Below, piece by piece: positions 1 through 11,899 of a stretch of DNA of 64,000 nucleotides. The stretch spans positions 248,001 through 312,000 of the forward strand of contig JAGTXK010000136.1 in the NCBI GenBank assembly GCA_019096195.1, written 5' to 3'. How positions within the stretch are numbered: the stretch's first letter is position 1; every line of letters starts with the position of its first letter. Both the position numbers and the translations under genes were made by a program. This DNA comes from Boletus sp. NGJ. Its lineage: Eukaryota; Basidiomycota; Agaricomycetes; Boletales; Boletaceae. The notes beneath the pieces are model-generated. The model was not told where the DNA came from, made no database searches, and worked only from the letters and a program-made list of their open reading frames with translations.

Positions 1-867
1 GGCAAGGACGAGCGACTGCGGCATGATCCGCGCCAGCCACTGACGCAAACCGAGTAACGAGAGGACAAAAAATACCCAACTGCGAGGGAAGCCCTTGGTC
101 GTCAGCGTTCCGAGAATTCTGAGAAGTTTGACGCGTACCCTTCCAAGAAGACGGCAGAAAGTGCTTCTCGGTATGTTATAAACCCACTTCCGTGGTAGCC
201 GACGACAGAGTATGTGAACTGAGTTGGGTAACCAGTCAGCATCTGGTAAAATACCACAGAGATCGGGGCGATGACATACATAAGCATTTAGACCCATGCC
301 AGGAGCCATACCCACAGGAAGGTTGGCAAATGCACCCATGAGGACTGAGGAGAGGGCAGAAATGGCAGCAGTGCTTGTTATGAGATCCTGCTTGATCTCC
401 TGAACACACGAGAGATATGTGTCATCTGCTGCACAGTTGTTTGGGCCGGTGCAGACACAGGTTCCTCCTGAGTCAGACACGATCGAGGCATTGACGGAAA
501 TCTGCGATAGATGCGAATGAGACGTTTATCTTTCAATGGACGAAAGGCTGACGATGTATGCCATGGCGGCCTATTTGGAAAGCGTCAGGAGAGGACGTGG
601 TGAAACGGAAATATTGCGCACCCAAGTTGTTATACCAGCACGGATATCCGTCTATAGCGCGTCGTTAGTGCGTGCAGGGGGTTGACGGATAGGCGACACA
701 CCATAAATCGCGAGCCCTCTCGTTCACGAGGATGGCCAGACCCCTCGAGACGAAACCATCGCCCGATGGCAGAATCAGCAACCTGATGGAAGATGAGAGG
801 GACGGACTATGTGGAAGGAAGGATGGGGTACCTGGGCGTTGAGTCTGTCTGCAAAAGTGAGAGTCAT
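1..867 (-). CDS. azgA: AzgA-type purine permease, 5' part
   Basis: Proton symporter of the AzgA/NCS2-like family, which imports adenine, guanine and hypoxanthine across the plasma membrane. The gene runs off the left edge; about 182 N-terminal residues are visible of a usual 550-600. Seven exons can be read (867-832, 782-702, 651-622, 570-553, 501-280, 218-139, 79-1), all in phase. Family landmarks appear in order: GRWFRLEGSGHPRERE, TDIRAGITTW, AAMAYI joined to ISVNASIVSDSGGTC, PVGMAPGMGLNAY, FTYSVVGYHGSG and, at the edge, LGLRQWLARIMPQSLVLA. The ATG at 867 opens the first short exon (MTLTFADRLNAQ) and suits the family N terminus. Exon four is only 18 bases, and its downstream donor (GTCAGC) is weak. 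Family assignment is firm; the exact substrate is inferred. Confidence 0.85.
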
Positions 868-3800
868 GTGGAGGCAAAAGAACGTGGAGGAGGAAAAACT
901 ATATAACGAATGTAAAGATGCGGTGAGAGGAGAACTGTGCAAGACCTCGAGGGAGAGGGCGAAAACGCAGAAAGATCCGAGTGGGTGAGTAAGTATTAGT
1001 ACATATGTCGGCGGTGACAGACACATCAGATTCTCTAATTCGATCACATGGCATCCCCAGGGAGATAAAACGTAAATTAACCCTCGTTTCCACACGCCGT
1101 CAGTCTGTCAAATGTTTTTGATTTTCATTCAGGTCAGACTAGCATCGCTATCCGCTCCATTCCACGTGAACCCACCAAATGCGCGGACAGTATCCGTCCT
1201 GGCAGGTGGATGGCGACACAGCTAACCAGCACCGTGTTTCCGATCCAACGACCAGCGCTCGATGTAGTCTTTACCACTTTAGCGAGCGCAGCGATTTACG
1301 TCTCCGACTAAATGTTACCTGTTTGATGGGTATCGTAGTTTATCTGAACTTTGTAAAGTGGTAAGTACGTTATCTTGCTTGGGCCACTCCGACAACGAAT
1401 CACGTACCATTTTATCACTTCGAGATCTGTGACGGTGAACGCCTGGTGTGTAGGTCGAAGAGAACAGTTGTACTCGGGCCGAGGGACTCAAACCCAAACT
1501 CCGAAATATCACTAATTTTCTGCCCGCCAAATTCGAATTCCCGCCTCGTCCAATCGGATGCCACCAGCGCCCGCTATCATTTTCATCCCAACCAAAATGA
1601 ACTTGGACTGCCTCGCGTTTGACAGGTCTTTTCGGTCGATCAAAATATGTGTCATCATCACCACATTTTTCTGGAATTCTTTTTTATTCCTCATTTTGTC
1701 ACATATTCCGACGTGTTACGCGTGACCGCATGCCGGAAGCCGACTCTAGAAACTCGCCCTGGGCCCTGGCAGCCGCCCAGAGCTTGTCGACACAATTTCA
1801 AAGCATCACCGAACCGGGCTCGAAAGGTCGAACGGCATCCTCGTGAGACCCGAGGCCCGGACTATACATTCCGCTCAGACAAAGGGAGGGTATAAATGGG
1901 AAAAACGGAACACACGCTGCTCGCCCACTAATCACCGACAAACACGAGAAAAAAGCCCCCTTATTCTATACTCTTCGTAAACCATCAATGTCCCACGTTC
2001 TTATCGATCACCCCGCTATTGTCTCTCGAGTGTTACTTGGGGGATAGAGGGAAAAAGAGACCCCATATTCTTTGTCTACAGTAGGCACATTAAAGCTTAT
2101 CTGACGCGGTGAGTGAGGTATTGACACAGAATTGGTGACATTGGCAGGGGAATACTTTACGGCCTTCCAACTTGGCTCCGTTCTGGGATATAGTTAGCCT
2201 GAACTTTGAACTTGATCTAGTAACTTCAAGGTCTTGAAGCGACCAGTTCGATTCGAATCGACATAGTAGTGGTCTAAACAAATCACAATTATTTGCTAAC
2301 ATCCAACCAAAAAGATATCTTTCCAAAACCGCTAGACGTATCACTCACACGACTATTATTATATATGAGCTTCCCCAGTGGCGGCGAGTGCAATGGGAAC
2401 TTAGGGGGCTACTTATCTCCTTTGTGGGCTGATAGCCTATTTTTTTTTTTTTTCAGGGACTATCAGTTGTCAACTCCGTCAACGATTTATGGGTGTCAAG
2501 GTTGGACTTGCCCAGCGATCCCAACACCCTCTGACAACGCCGTGTACCTTGATGTTACGGTTGTTACAGCGAATATCTCTCGCTTGACATTGACAGTAGA
2601 CTGTAATATTTTGGAAAGCCGCGATAACACCACGTCACCCGCGGATTCCATGGGCTGGATGTACAGAACCCGAGAGGAATACTGTGCTTGCAATATGCGA
2701 TAGTACTTAGCTTTGAAAATGGCAAACACCAGTGGGTATAGCTTCAGGGTTCCCAAGGAAGCGGGATACACTCCCCTACGTGAAAAGAGTTCTCGAACGC
2801 GACTCAATGGACCAATGATTTGGTAGACCTATGCATCATCATCGATAAGTGGGAGGCTCGGATGCACTTACATTACACGAGCAACCTCGGGGTTAGCGGG
2901 AAGTAAAAGCTTGGCACATGCGAAAGCGCAGGAAAAAGGGAGGCTGGTCGCAACGCAAAGACTACACTGGAGCCTATATGGCTACTGTGCACCTTCTTCT
3001 TTTTGGTACAGAGACACTTTGGCTCATCTCTGTACATTAGTGGGACGAAGGCACGTGTAGAATGAGATTCTCTGGCCTTCCTGCATTGCTGCAAAGGAAG
3101 GGTGGAGATTCTCCATCACGTCATGTAAGCTCCCGCGGTGAAGCCATGAGCCAAAGACGTGGATGCCTTGCAGTCACTGAGTCGGTGCTGTTCGGCCCTA
3201 ACCTAGTTAGCCACTTGAGCCAGTATATCAGTACTTGGTGTTTGGCACCGACGACGGTAGAAGCTGTAGCACAAGACATCCTTCAAACTGTTCCAGCAAC
3301 AGCACCTACCCCAAGGACGCAGCACAAGTACAACTTGGAGTGGGTTGTGGTGGAAGTGGCTGATTTGAATCAAGCTATTCGTAGCTTCTCACGTGGCAAA
3401 GCCACGCGCCGAGTATGGACCAGCAGGCGTAACACTCTTGTTCAGCCATCCACCGTTTGCCTCCGCCATTTCTCATCGCTCAACATGTCTCACTCGATCC
3501 CCTCCAAAAATTGGCTCTCGCAGCACTGCTACTTTGCAGCTAGCACCGAGAGGTTCTTCTAATTGAATGCATTGAATAAACCACGCAGGGAGGCAGGGAT
3601 CAGGGCAAGGTAACTATTCGCATGGGCTCAAAGGATTCCAACACTCACGTTCTGTTCTAGCTGCTCACAGAAAAATGCCCTAGTGTGGTACTTTTTCTTT
3701 GTTAGTCCTATCCATGACCCCGCTATGGCGCTACCGCATCCTCCCGATGGCGGCTGATGAGCAGAGACACTCAATGAACCCGGATGTAAGCAGAAACGAT

Positions 3801-4576
3801 GGAATCGCAGCATATATACAGCTGATCGATGGGATTTAGTATTGAACTGACATGGCACACTTGACTGTGAGAGGTTCTGCACCATCGAGTGGATTTCAGA
3901 ACCAACTGTTACATGACATTGCACAGCCTTTGGATGACGACGTGCACCTCGTTGACGTTCGAATTCTTTCATCATCATCCACTCTACTCAGTGTCTCTTT
4001 CCAGCCTGTCGAGACAACAGTGTTCGGCTGGCGAAAGATGAATCCGGTATGCTCTCTAGCCCACAAGCTGCGTTGAAATAGTAAGTGTCCCATTCCTCAT
4101 TGGTGTCATGCGCTGGCCTAATGGATGCATTGTGCAAAGGATGTATGCTTCTCGGTCATTGCCTGCCAACCGAATGGCGAATTCGCCACTATATTCTGTC
4201 AAGTCTACTACGTCGACCCGTGGTAGACTTTGCGCCCAGTGTGCCACTATATCAGTACTTGGTCGAGAATCACACCAAGGGTCGAGCTATCGTAGTCGTA
4301 GTACTTAGTATTTTCGTTTAGATATTCCTCGCCTTTCTTTCTGTCTGCAGGCACGCCCAAGGTAAGTAATCAGGGCGGGTTGTGTTTGTGACCAAACACC
4401 GGCATACGGCGGCGTGTTATTTGTCAGATCACCCTTTTATTGTCTCGGCCCGAAAGTGGGTTTTTCGGCCAATTTTCCGACTCCAGCGCCGCCGCTGCCA
4501 CCGACAACGACCACCCCTCCTCCACTGTTTTTTGCTATCCGTTGATTCTTCTTTTTTTCTGAACGCTCTCCATGAT
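868..4576. other. 3.7 kb without a confident gene
   Basis: No reading frame here matches a family I recognise. A TATA-like motif (TATAAATG, 1891-1898) lies about 97 bases upstream of an ATG at 1988 that opens a short frame of 19 codons. A strong poly-T/CAG acceptor around 2442-2456 precedes an open stretch to 2703 that could be an exon of an unrecognised gene. An open frame at 3062-3562 also matches nothing I know. A 16-base direct repeat occurs at 3224-3239 and 4248-4263. The final few hundred bases are presumably the EPL1 promoter and 5' UTR. Confidence 0.5.
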
Positions 4577-7500
4577 ATGCCCCGCAACCACAATCTGGGT
4601 ACTTCCGCCCTACGAAACCGCAACCGAGTCACAAACAAGACTCGTCTCAGGGTCGTCCATGGTAGCATCGATGCGGAGGCCTTGTCGTTCGACGAAGACG
4701 AGGAAAAGGCCAGAATTGTCAGCACAGCTGGCGTGGATGCTGAGGACGCCAACGTGAGTCTCCTTTGTGCTCGTCGTGCGTTGTGTCGTCCTTGTTGAAA
4801 ACACCGACGTGTCGCTTCCTGATTGGCTGCTACCGTGGGAAATCGATTATCGATGGCTGACAAATTTTACAGGAGCACCACCTGCAGGCGGTGCTCTCCG
4901 CGGCATCGCAGCGCCACCAGTCCGTGGGACGTTCGACCCGGGGTGCAACCGACAAAGTTATTCCGGTCCCCGCAGCGTATATCCCCACACCGGACTCGAC
5001 GGGTCTGGTTGATAATTATGCCGAGCTTTACCCCTCTAATCGATGGACGCAACCGGATGCGTATGTGCGCTCATCAGAAACGGTCGAAGAAGCTCTCTCT
5101 AGCGGCCTCATAGATTCGTTTACGTATTACATGGATGAGCGTGACAAGGAATGGCTCGACCGCAATAACGAGGAGGCTCGTGGAGAGGGAACCAGCGTGC
5201 AAGGCGCGGTCTCCACATCGGGTGCTACCATACGTTCTTGCCCCCAGCGAAGCGCAAAAGCAAAGGGCAAGGAGCCGGAGTCTGCTCAAGCTGTCGCAAT
5301 CACGGAAGACGAGTTCGAGCTGGTAATGGGCGTCTTCGAGAAGGTAACCCATGACAAGACTGAATTTCTCCATCATGTATGTCACTCGGCCTAACGCGGT
5401 TGAATGATGTACTAACTAGTGATCTGGCTTCAGGGATTGGGGTCCGGAATGACATTTCCCCCTTTCTCGGACTATCAAGATATTTTCTCAACCCCACTAC
5501 CTCCCTCCGTGTTTGCCAGCTTTATCGCTCCATTTTGGATACCACCGCCAGTGCATTTATTACGTTTGGCGAAGGTGATCTACCCATACTGGAGAGAACG
5601 CCGGATCGAAAGAGGGGGTCACCGGATCATTCCCACCCTTAACGTACGTACTCGCTCATACCCCATCCTGTCCGTCTGACATGGATCTAGTTCGACGAAG
5701 CGGACGTCATCAACGAATCTTACATATGCTTCCGCCGTCGCGAAATCAAGTCCGTACGAAAGACGCGAGCATCACAGGCAACATCATCGGACAAGCTCTT
5801 GCGTTTACAATCCGAGCTCGCACAATCGTTGGAACTCGCCAAGACACTTTTGACGCGCGAAAATCTGAAGAAAGAAAATGCACAGCAAGTCGTGCAAGTC
5901 TGGGAGAAAAGGCTCGAATTCGCAGAGCTCAAGCGCAAGTTCCCTGCCCTGGGAACCAAGGAGGACGAGGAACTGTTACACGAGAAAGAGCGGGTTACAA
6001 AGAAACCAAGAGTAGAATCAACGAAGTATGATAGCGTATTCCACACCTTTTCGATGTTGACTGACCGACTTCTTACAGTCGCATTACCGGCCTGAAGATC
6101 CGCACCAGAGAAAGCGGCGATTCTGGTACACCCTCACTCCAGACCGAAGCTGCTATTCGGCCGAGAGAGCGTCTCACCCTCATCAACGCTGCGATCGAAC
6201 GCGATCTTACACGCCGCAAAGAGAGGGATCATGGCTACGAAGATATCATCGAGGTCAGGCTTCGATTGAACCCCCCTTTTTTTGCAAAGATTCTGACGAA
6301 CTATGTCACAGAATCCGTACCAGCGTCCCTCGCTCCCCTACACCCGCCGATATTGGAAAGCCATTCCTCCGTCAGCGCGATCATCAAAGTCATCGTCGCC
6401 GGACACGGATGTGGAGAGAGGAATTGAACACCTCCGCTACCTTCGTCGTCGCGTAACGCGGTCCGGTAACACTATGGTTGATCGACGTGATGCATTCTCC
6501 CGAAGGCATGGTTTTTCACCGACTACGAATCAGCCTCACCGCAGCTTTGGTCGGCGCCTGGAAGAGGGTTTGGACGAGAACGATGAAGATATGCGGAGGT
6601 TGCGAGAGCGGTGGAGGTTTGATGAAGATGATGACCCGCTTGTGGCACCAGAAGGCATAGATGAACAGGACCGCGTCCTCGTCGACGACTTTTCACCCAA
6701 ACACCTTCGTCACTTGATGACATTGCTTACCGACTCAGACCAAATGCACATCAACAATGACGCGACACTGGTACTCGTTTCAACGGAAGGACGTCAGCAA
6801 TCAGTTGTCCCGTTTAGAACTGGTGCACAACAGCCCTTCATTCGCAGAGATGCACAGACCCCACGCGCGTTCGCGAACGGCATTTCGCAGCTTGCCACAT
6901 CACGGCAAATGACTTCGGTGCCACTCTCCGCAGTTCCTAATGGGGTCCCAATCGCGATGCAGACGCACATGAAGACACTACAGCCTCAGTCCGCTACCCC
7001 CCGTATCTCACACACCGCAGCTTTGCGACCTCCTGGACCGCCGCAAATAATGAACATGATTCCGGCAACTCCATTGTCTCTGACGCCTCCACCGCAGGTT
7101 ATCACCGTGCCCACCGCATCGGCGAATGGTACTGTCGGTAGTTCTCCATCTCCTGTACCCCCTCTTTCAGATGCAGATTCGGTGAAACTTGTGTCCACAC
7201 CAAATGGGAATGCCACCAAAGGCGCGCTGGCCAACGGAACCAATCAACACGCTCCTGACCCAATTGCTTCCGCCGCCACAGAGTCCCAACAACCTGCACC
7301 GCCAACTGGCTCGCCGGTGCGTCAGAAGGCCGACGTGCAACAGCCTGTTTCAATCCCGCTCAACGGATACCACATTCCCATCAATGGCTACACGATCCCC
7401 AATGCTGCCGCCTACATGCACCCTCGACCACCCAATGGGTTGACTCCACAGCAGATGCAAAACTTGAAGCTGGCACTTGCTCAAGGTCAAGATGTCAACG

Positions 7501-8024
7501 CGGTGATGCATGGCACACAAGGCCGTCCTATTCAAACTCCGTACGTTGGACACCTGGTGCCCAATGGCACCCATTACAATATGCAAATGGCTGCAGGGGC
7601 CGCCAACATGAATCTGAAGCTTGCGCCTGGGCGACAATGGAATGGAGTCGCGCCACCGTTGCAACAAACTTCGTCGCTGAGCAATCAGCACCAAGATACT
7701 GCACCGAGTACAGGCAGTCCCAATCTCACTCACGCGACCACTGGAACGTTGCCAGCGCGTACACCGTCAGCCAATGGTACCCGAAGTGTCAGCCGGGCAG
7801 GGGCAATGGGGTCGTCTGTAGGGCACATGATCCCTGGCGGACAGTATGCCGCCCACTCTCTTTCCCCTCATCTGCAGAACTCCGGATCGTCACCCCTTCC
7901 AAACCCGACTTCTCTCCCTCCGCATCAGTCCCCACCACGTCAGCCGCTCACGCCGACGATGAAGATGGCTTCACCGTCGCTACAACACCAACAAGCTGTC
8001 CCTAGCTCGCAGGGAGGGTATTAG
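4577..8024 (+). CDS. EPL1: EPL1, enhancer of polycomb-like subunit of NuA4
   Basis: Scaffold subunit of the NuA4/Piccolo histone acetyltransferase, which holds Esa1 and Yng2 and presents nucleosomal H4/H2A tails in the nucleus. Six exons join in frame: 4577-4753, 4873-5376, 5434-5643, 5691-6025, 6079-6253 and 6312-8024, giving about 1,037 residues. The EPL1 domain fills exons 1-4: MPRNHNLGTSALRNRNR, STAGVDAEDANEHHLQ, FTYYMDERDKEWLDRNNEEA, SEDEFELVM-like and PYWRERRIERGGHRIIPTLNF. A coiled-coil segment (EL.QSLELAKTLL...) and a basic patch follow. The last 570 residues are a low-complexity Pro/Ser/Gln/Asn tail typical of basidiomycete orthologues. Intron 2 has a clear ACTAAC branch site near 5411. 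The start is chosen because the ATG opens the conserved MPRNHN motif. Confidence 0.93.
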
Positions 8025-8530
8025 CTGCGTTACGCTCGGAACCGTTTATGTGATACAGTGTAGGGCATGCATATCCGTTTCTTCGTAACCAAAGTTAGTC
8101 CGCCAGTTACTTCCTGTCTCGCCGCTCTAGTCTTGTTTTTGATTACACTATCCACTCTGTTTATGTGCTTTTCAGTTATGTATTTCTGTTCGTACACTCG
8201 CAGAACACGGCAATTGGACGTCGGAAGATACCAGAACCCGTCAGCACCGTTTGAACTGAAAACTCCGACTTTGCTTCCTGACACGGCGGAGCCTCGGCAA
8301 AGTGGTGCAAAGAATTCAATTATTAAATGTCTTTCCCTTCAATTGGCTTGATGTTCTCGTCACACTAGCCGACTCGAACAAACATGGCCAGCAGTGAAAA
8401 ATCCAACTCTCGCTCACGTTTCCATCACCTCCTCATACCTCCGTAGAAGCCTGGTCTTCTCCCAGTCACTCGTTTGTCAAAAGCTTCTCCTCTCTTCTAT
8501 TACTACTACCAGTTTTGAGTTTTCTCCGAG
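8025..8530. other. intergenic: EPL1 3' UTR and promoter of the next gene
   Basis: About 500 bases between two genes on the same strand. I see no conserved frame. The CT-rich, TATA-poor stretch before 8531 is probably the promoter and 5' UTR of the small secreted protein. Confidence 0.5.
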
Positions 8531-9113
8531 ATGAAGCCCTCCACCGTCCTGAGTATTCTTACTCTCGCCCTCCCTTTTGCCAGCGCGACCCCATCGCGTA
8601 GGCATCACAACGAAGTAGCCAGTCGTGCTCGTGCAGATGTCGACATCCACAAACGTTCCTTTACCAACGCTCGCTTCACCTTCTACGATGTCGGTTTGTG
8701 AGTACTAAAACCATGTCGCCATGATTCGATTCTCAACTTGCTTTGTCAGGGGTGCTTGTGGAATCTGGAATAGCCGCAGTGACATGGTATGTGGCGTTGA
8801 TCAGCACCAGTGGTGTTATTGACAATGGATAACAGATCGTGGCTTTGAACGTCGAGCAGTTCGGGACAGGATACCCTGGTCAATACTGCTTTAAGCCGAT
8901 CACTATCTCGTATAATGGGAAGACCGTCCAGGCCACTATCACTGACAAGGTTCGTTCAACTCTCACGTCGCATGTTCTTCCCTCAATGTCTTTGAAACGC
9001 AGTGCATGGGATGTCCTTGGGGTGGTCTCGATTTCTCTCGTGGTTTATTCGACGACTTTGCGCCAGAAGCTCAGGGTGTACTCTATGGCGAATGGTGGTT
9101 CAACGATGAATGA
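8531..9113 (+). CDS. Small secreted RlpA-like double-psi beta-barrel protein
   Basis: Predicted 142-residue secreted protein. Four exons (8531-8697, 8750-8786, 8836-8949, 9003-9113) join in phase. An N-terminal signal peptide is visible (MKPSTVLSILTLALPFASA), followed by a short pro-like linker with a KR dibasic site. The rest is one RlpA/expansin-like double-psi beta-barrel: ARFTFYDVGLGACGIWNS, then VALNVEQFG, QYCFKPITISYNGKTVQA, TDKCMGCPWGGLDFSRGLF and a C-terminal GEWWFND. Paired cysteines (GACG, QYC, CMGC) and the TDKC/D-S-R-G-LF core are family hallmarks. Fungal members include barwin/expansin-like cell-wall and protease-inhibitor-like proteins; which of these applies cannot be told from sequence alone. 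The stop at 9111 lies directly after the family's usual end. Confidence 0.85.
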
Positions 9114-9719
9114 GAAAAAATTCGTTCAACCTGAGAGGGTGCCCACAGTGTGCTCGCTTGTGGGTGTCTAGTAGGGCATCTCGTCTCCCTCAGCATAGAG
9201 TCCATCTGTTATAAAGCGATCATGGCCTTTTGCGCGTTGAAAGACGCCAGTGCATATCCGCCTTTCCAGGTGGGGTTGGGGGGCTTCTTTGTCCTACCTT
9301 TCATGTTGATGTGTTTGTCTTCGCTTCCGAGACAGGAACTTATTTTGTTTTGTTGGGAGCATTGTGTTTTCGATTGGTGTTGGTGATGCACCTTCTATAC
9401 ATAAGCTAGAACGGTTAACTAGGTCTATAATATCCCATAGAGTACCACATGTACTGCGCACGATAGGGCAATACCTTTCTCGTGACAGACAAATTCGTTG
9501 ACTTTTTTTCTTGTCGGAAATGAAGGACGAACGGAGAGATTGGACAGCCTATTCGACGTGGTTTTGACTTCTCCCGATCCACGTTAGCCGTTTACACAAT
9601 GGTAGTATCGTTCCTACTAGTCTTTAACTTGAAGAACTTGGTGTTCTAGGGAGTATCAGGCGAGAACATATTCAAGGGGTACAACTTATATTGGGATCTG
9701 ACTCACTTCTGCCAGTGAA
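9114..9719. other. intergenic region
   Basis: Six hundred bases with no convincing gene. A hydrophobic open frame at 9150-9386 probably lies in the 3' UTR of the upstream gene. An ATG at 9599 opens a short hydrophobic peptide (MVVSFLLVFN...) that could be a signal-peptide exon of the acid phosphatase downstream, but I could not join it convincingly. Confidence 0.4.
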
Positions 9720-11667
9720 ATGGTTCCCAAAACGGATGGCTCGAGGCTACTATATCATCCTGAGCCGTACTACTACTATATGTACCCAGTCGATGTCCTG
9801 CCAGTGACACCCTGGACACTGTCTTCGGACTGGCAGTTCAGTCCCACACAGTTCACCATGGTATACTCCTTTTCTCAAGACCGTACTTTGTACACTAGCA
9901 GACGACTGATTCCCTTTCAAACTAACAGCAGCTCTCAGTGACTAGCACAGGCATCTACAACTCTTCAGTCACCCCGGGCGACCAACCGTGGAACACGTAC
10001 AATTATTGTAACGCTCCCCATGTCAATTCCCAACACTATCCAAAACCTGCAGATCCCGAGGCAACATTGGAATACCTGAATGTCGTCATTCGTCACCACA
10101 AGGTTCCTTACGACCTCGTTGTTTCCTTCCAGTCGCATTATCGCTCATCAGTTTTTCTTCTGTCTAGCGGACCCCCGATAACTTATATCCCGACGAACGA
10201 TCCCTCAATCCCACTTCTGGGTGGCATTGTGACGACTTTATCCAACAGGACTACGCAGCAGGGACCGCGCCGGTGTACCACGGGACTGTCATACCCGAAT
10301 GGCACCCGTTTGCCTCGCAAATTTGGCCAGGCACGTGTGATACCGGTCAACTCACGCGCGAGGGTCTAGAGGATGCTGTCAAGCACGGTCAAGTGCGTTG
10401 GTTGATATCGTCTGACTGACTCGTTCTCAAAACGCCTGGTTTGAAAAAAAAAAAACAGGATTTTTGGTCTGTCTATCATGACGCGCTCGGGTTCTTGGAT
10501 ACGGTGGATCCTCGGGACATCTACGTTCGAACGTCGACCGAAGTCCGTACGCACCAGGTCGCGGGTGCGATCTTGTATGGTATGGACCCGAGTACGATCG
10601 GACGACGGTGGCCGATATACACTCAGCCTCAAAATGTCTGTTTGTTTGTTTTGGGCCTTTCGCTCGACGCTCAATGTCCTTTTACATTCGCATTCTTCGT
10701 CCTTCCTCCCCCCCCCCCTTTTTTTTTCAAGATTGACTCTTTAGTCCCCAACTACGGCTGTCCGAACGCAAACGCTGTCCGTGCAGCGTATCAATCCGTG
10801 CCTGCGTGGACGGATCATCTCGTCCTGCATCAGGGTCTTCAACAACGATTGGATACGACGCTTGGAACGACAGGTCTGAGTGTGTGGAACTCGTGGTGTA
10901 CGTCTTGACATCTCTTGTCACGATTTCATGGTCTGGGAATTTTTTTGGGCATCGCACAGATGACCATTTCTTTGATACATTCAGCTCACGCACTTGTCAC
11001 GGCCACCCACTTCCCTGCAATGCCACTGGCGCATGTGTTTCCCAGGAAGATGCCAATGCTGTGTTCGCCCTCGGAGATTGGGAATACAAGTGAGTACTCC
11101 AACTGACATGCTTGTCGTCGCCTCCGAGTCTGACAAGCTCGTGAAAAGCTATATATGGAATTCGGCGCAGAACGCGTCCACGTATACGTCACTCACATTC
11201 GGTGAGCCCGTCCCGTCCGATGGGGTTTCCCCCTTTTTTCGGCGTGGGCAAAAGGCTCAGTTCGTCGCGCATAACCAGGCGTGTTCTTCACTGAGTTGTT
11301 GCACAATTTTGAACGTGTTCGGTCCGGGGAGGAAACACACAAGTTGAGGTTTTATGTGGGGCATGACGGGTCTATGATTCGACTCGCGGCTGGTCTCGGA
11401 CTTGGAAAGGCGTCGAACGGGGGTGCGTTGAGGTGGCCTGCTATGGGCAGCGAGATCGTCATGGAGGTGGGTGATTTCGTCGCGGTTTTTGGTGATCCTG
11501 TGTAACTCGTCTAGAAGGTTTGGCGCGATAAGAGCGGTGGACGATTCGTCCGCGTCATGCATGAGGGTACACCCGTGCCGAGCCTTCGGTGGGTCCAATT
11601 AGGAGAATTCATCGATTTGCTGGACGGTGTCATACCAGAAGATATCTACAGGGCATGCACTGAATGA
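9720..11667 (+). CDS. Histidine acid phosphatase (phosphoglycerate-mutase-like fold)
   Basis: Branch-2 histidine phosphatase, likely secreted or vacuolar, hydrolysing phosphomonoesters. Exons: about 9720-9860, 9932-10102, 10168-10392, 10459-10635, 10732-10897, 10960-11089, 11149-11201, 11279-11466 and about 11518-11667. All junctions after 9932 are in phase. The phosphate-pocket motif is split by an intron: VVIRHHK joins RTPDNLYPDE, giving RHHKRTP in place of the usual RHGxRxP. The proton-donor HD motif is FYVGHDGSMIRLAAG. Other landmarks are WNTYNYCNAPHVN, YVRTSTEVRTHQVAG, NYGCPNANAVR, DHFFDTFSSRTC, WNSAQNAS and EIVMEVWR. The N terminus is uncertain: the exon ending at 9860 lacks a clear signal peptide, so a further 5' exon may exist. 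Confidence 0.8.
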
Positions 11668-11899
11668 CTAGGGGTTGGCCCATATGCTTACTGCCACTGC
11701 GTCCAAAAACGAGAAATCCTGGCATCTGTGCTGGACAACCACGAGCTCGGATCGGTCCTCGGTGGTTGGCTGAAGCCAGTCTCTCAGGCTTCCGAAGCAG
11801 ATTTCAGACGCCTTCCGTTCTGAGAATAATGTTACTCGAATACATACACTGATATACATGTTACAGGAGTTCTGCTGAGGCATGAGAATTATACAGGAA

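Noticed and set aside
9150-9386. Hydrophobic plus-strand frame after the secreted protein
   Set aside because: Likely 3' UTR; no signal for splicing or initiation and no family.
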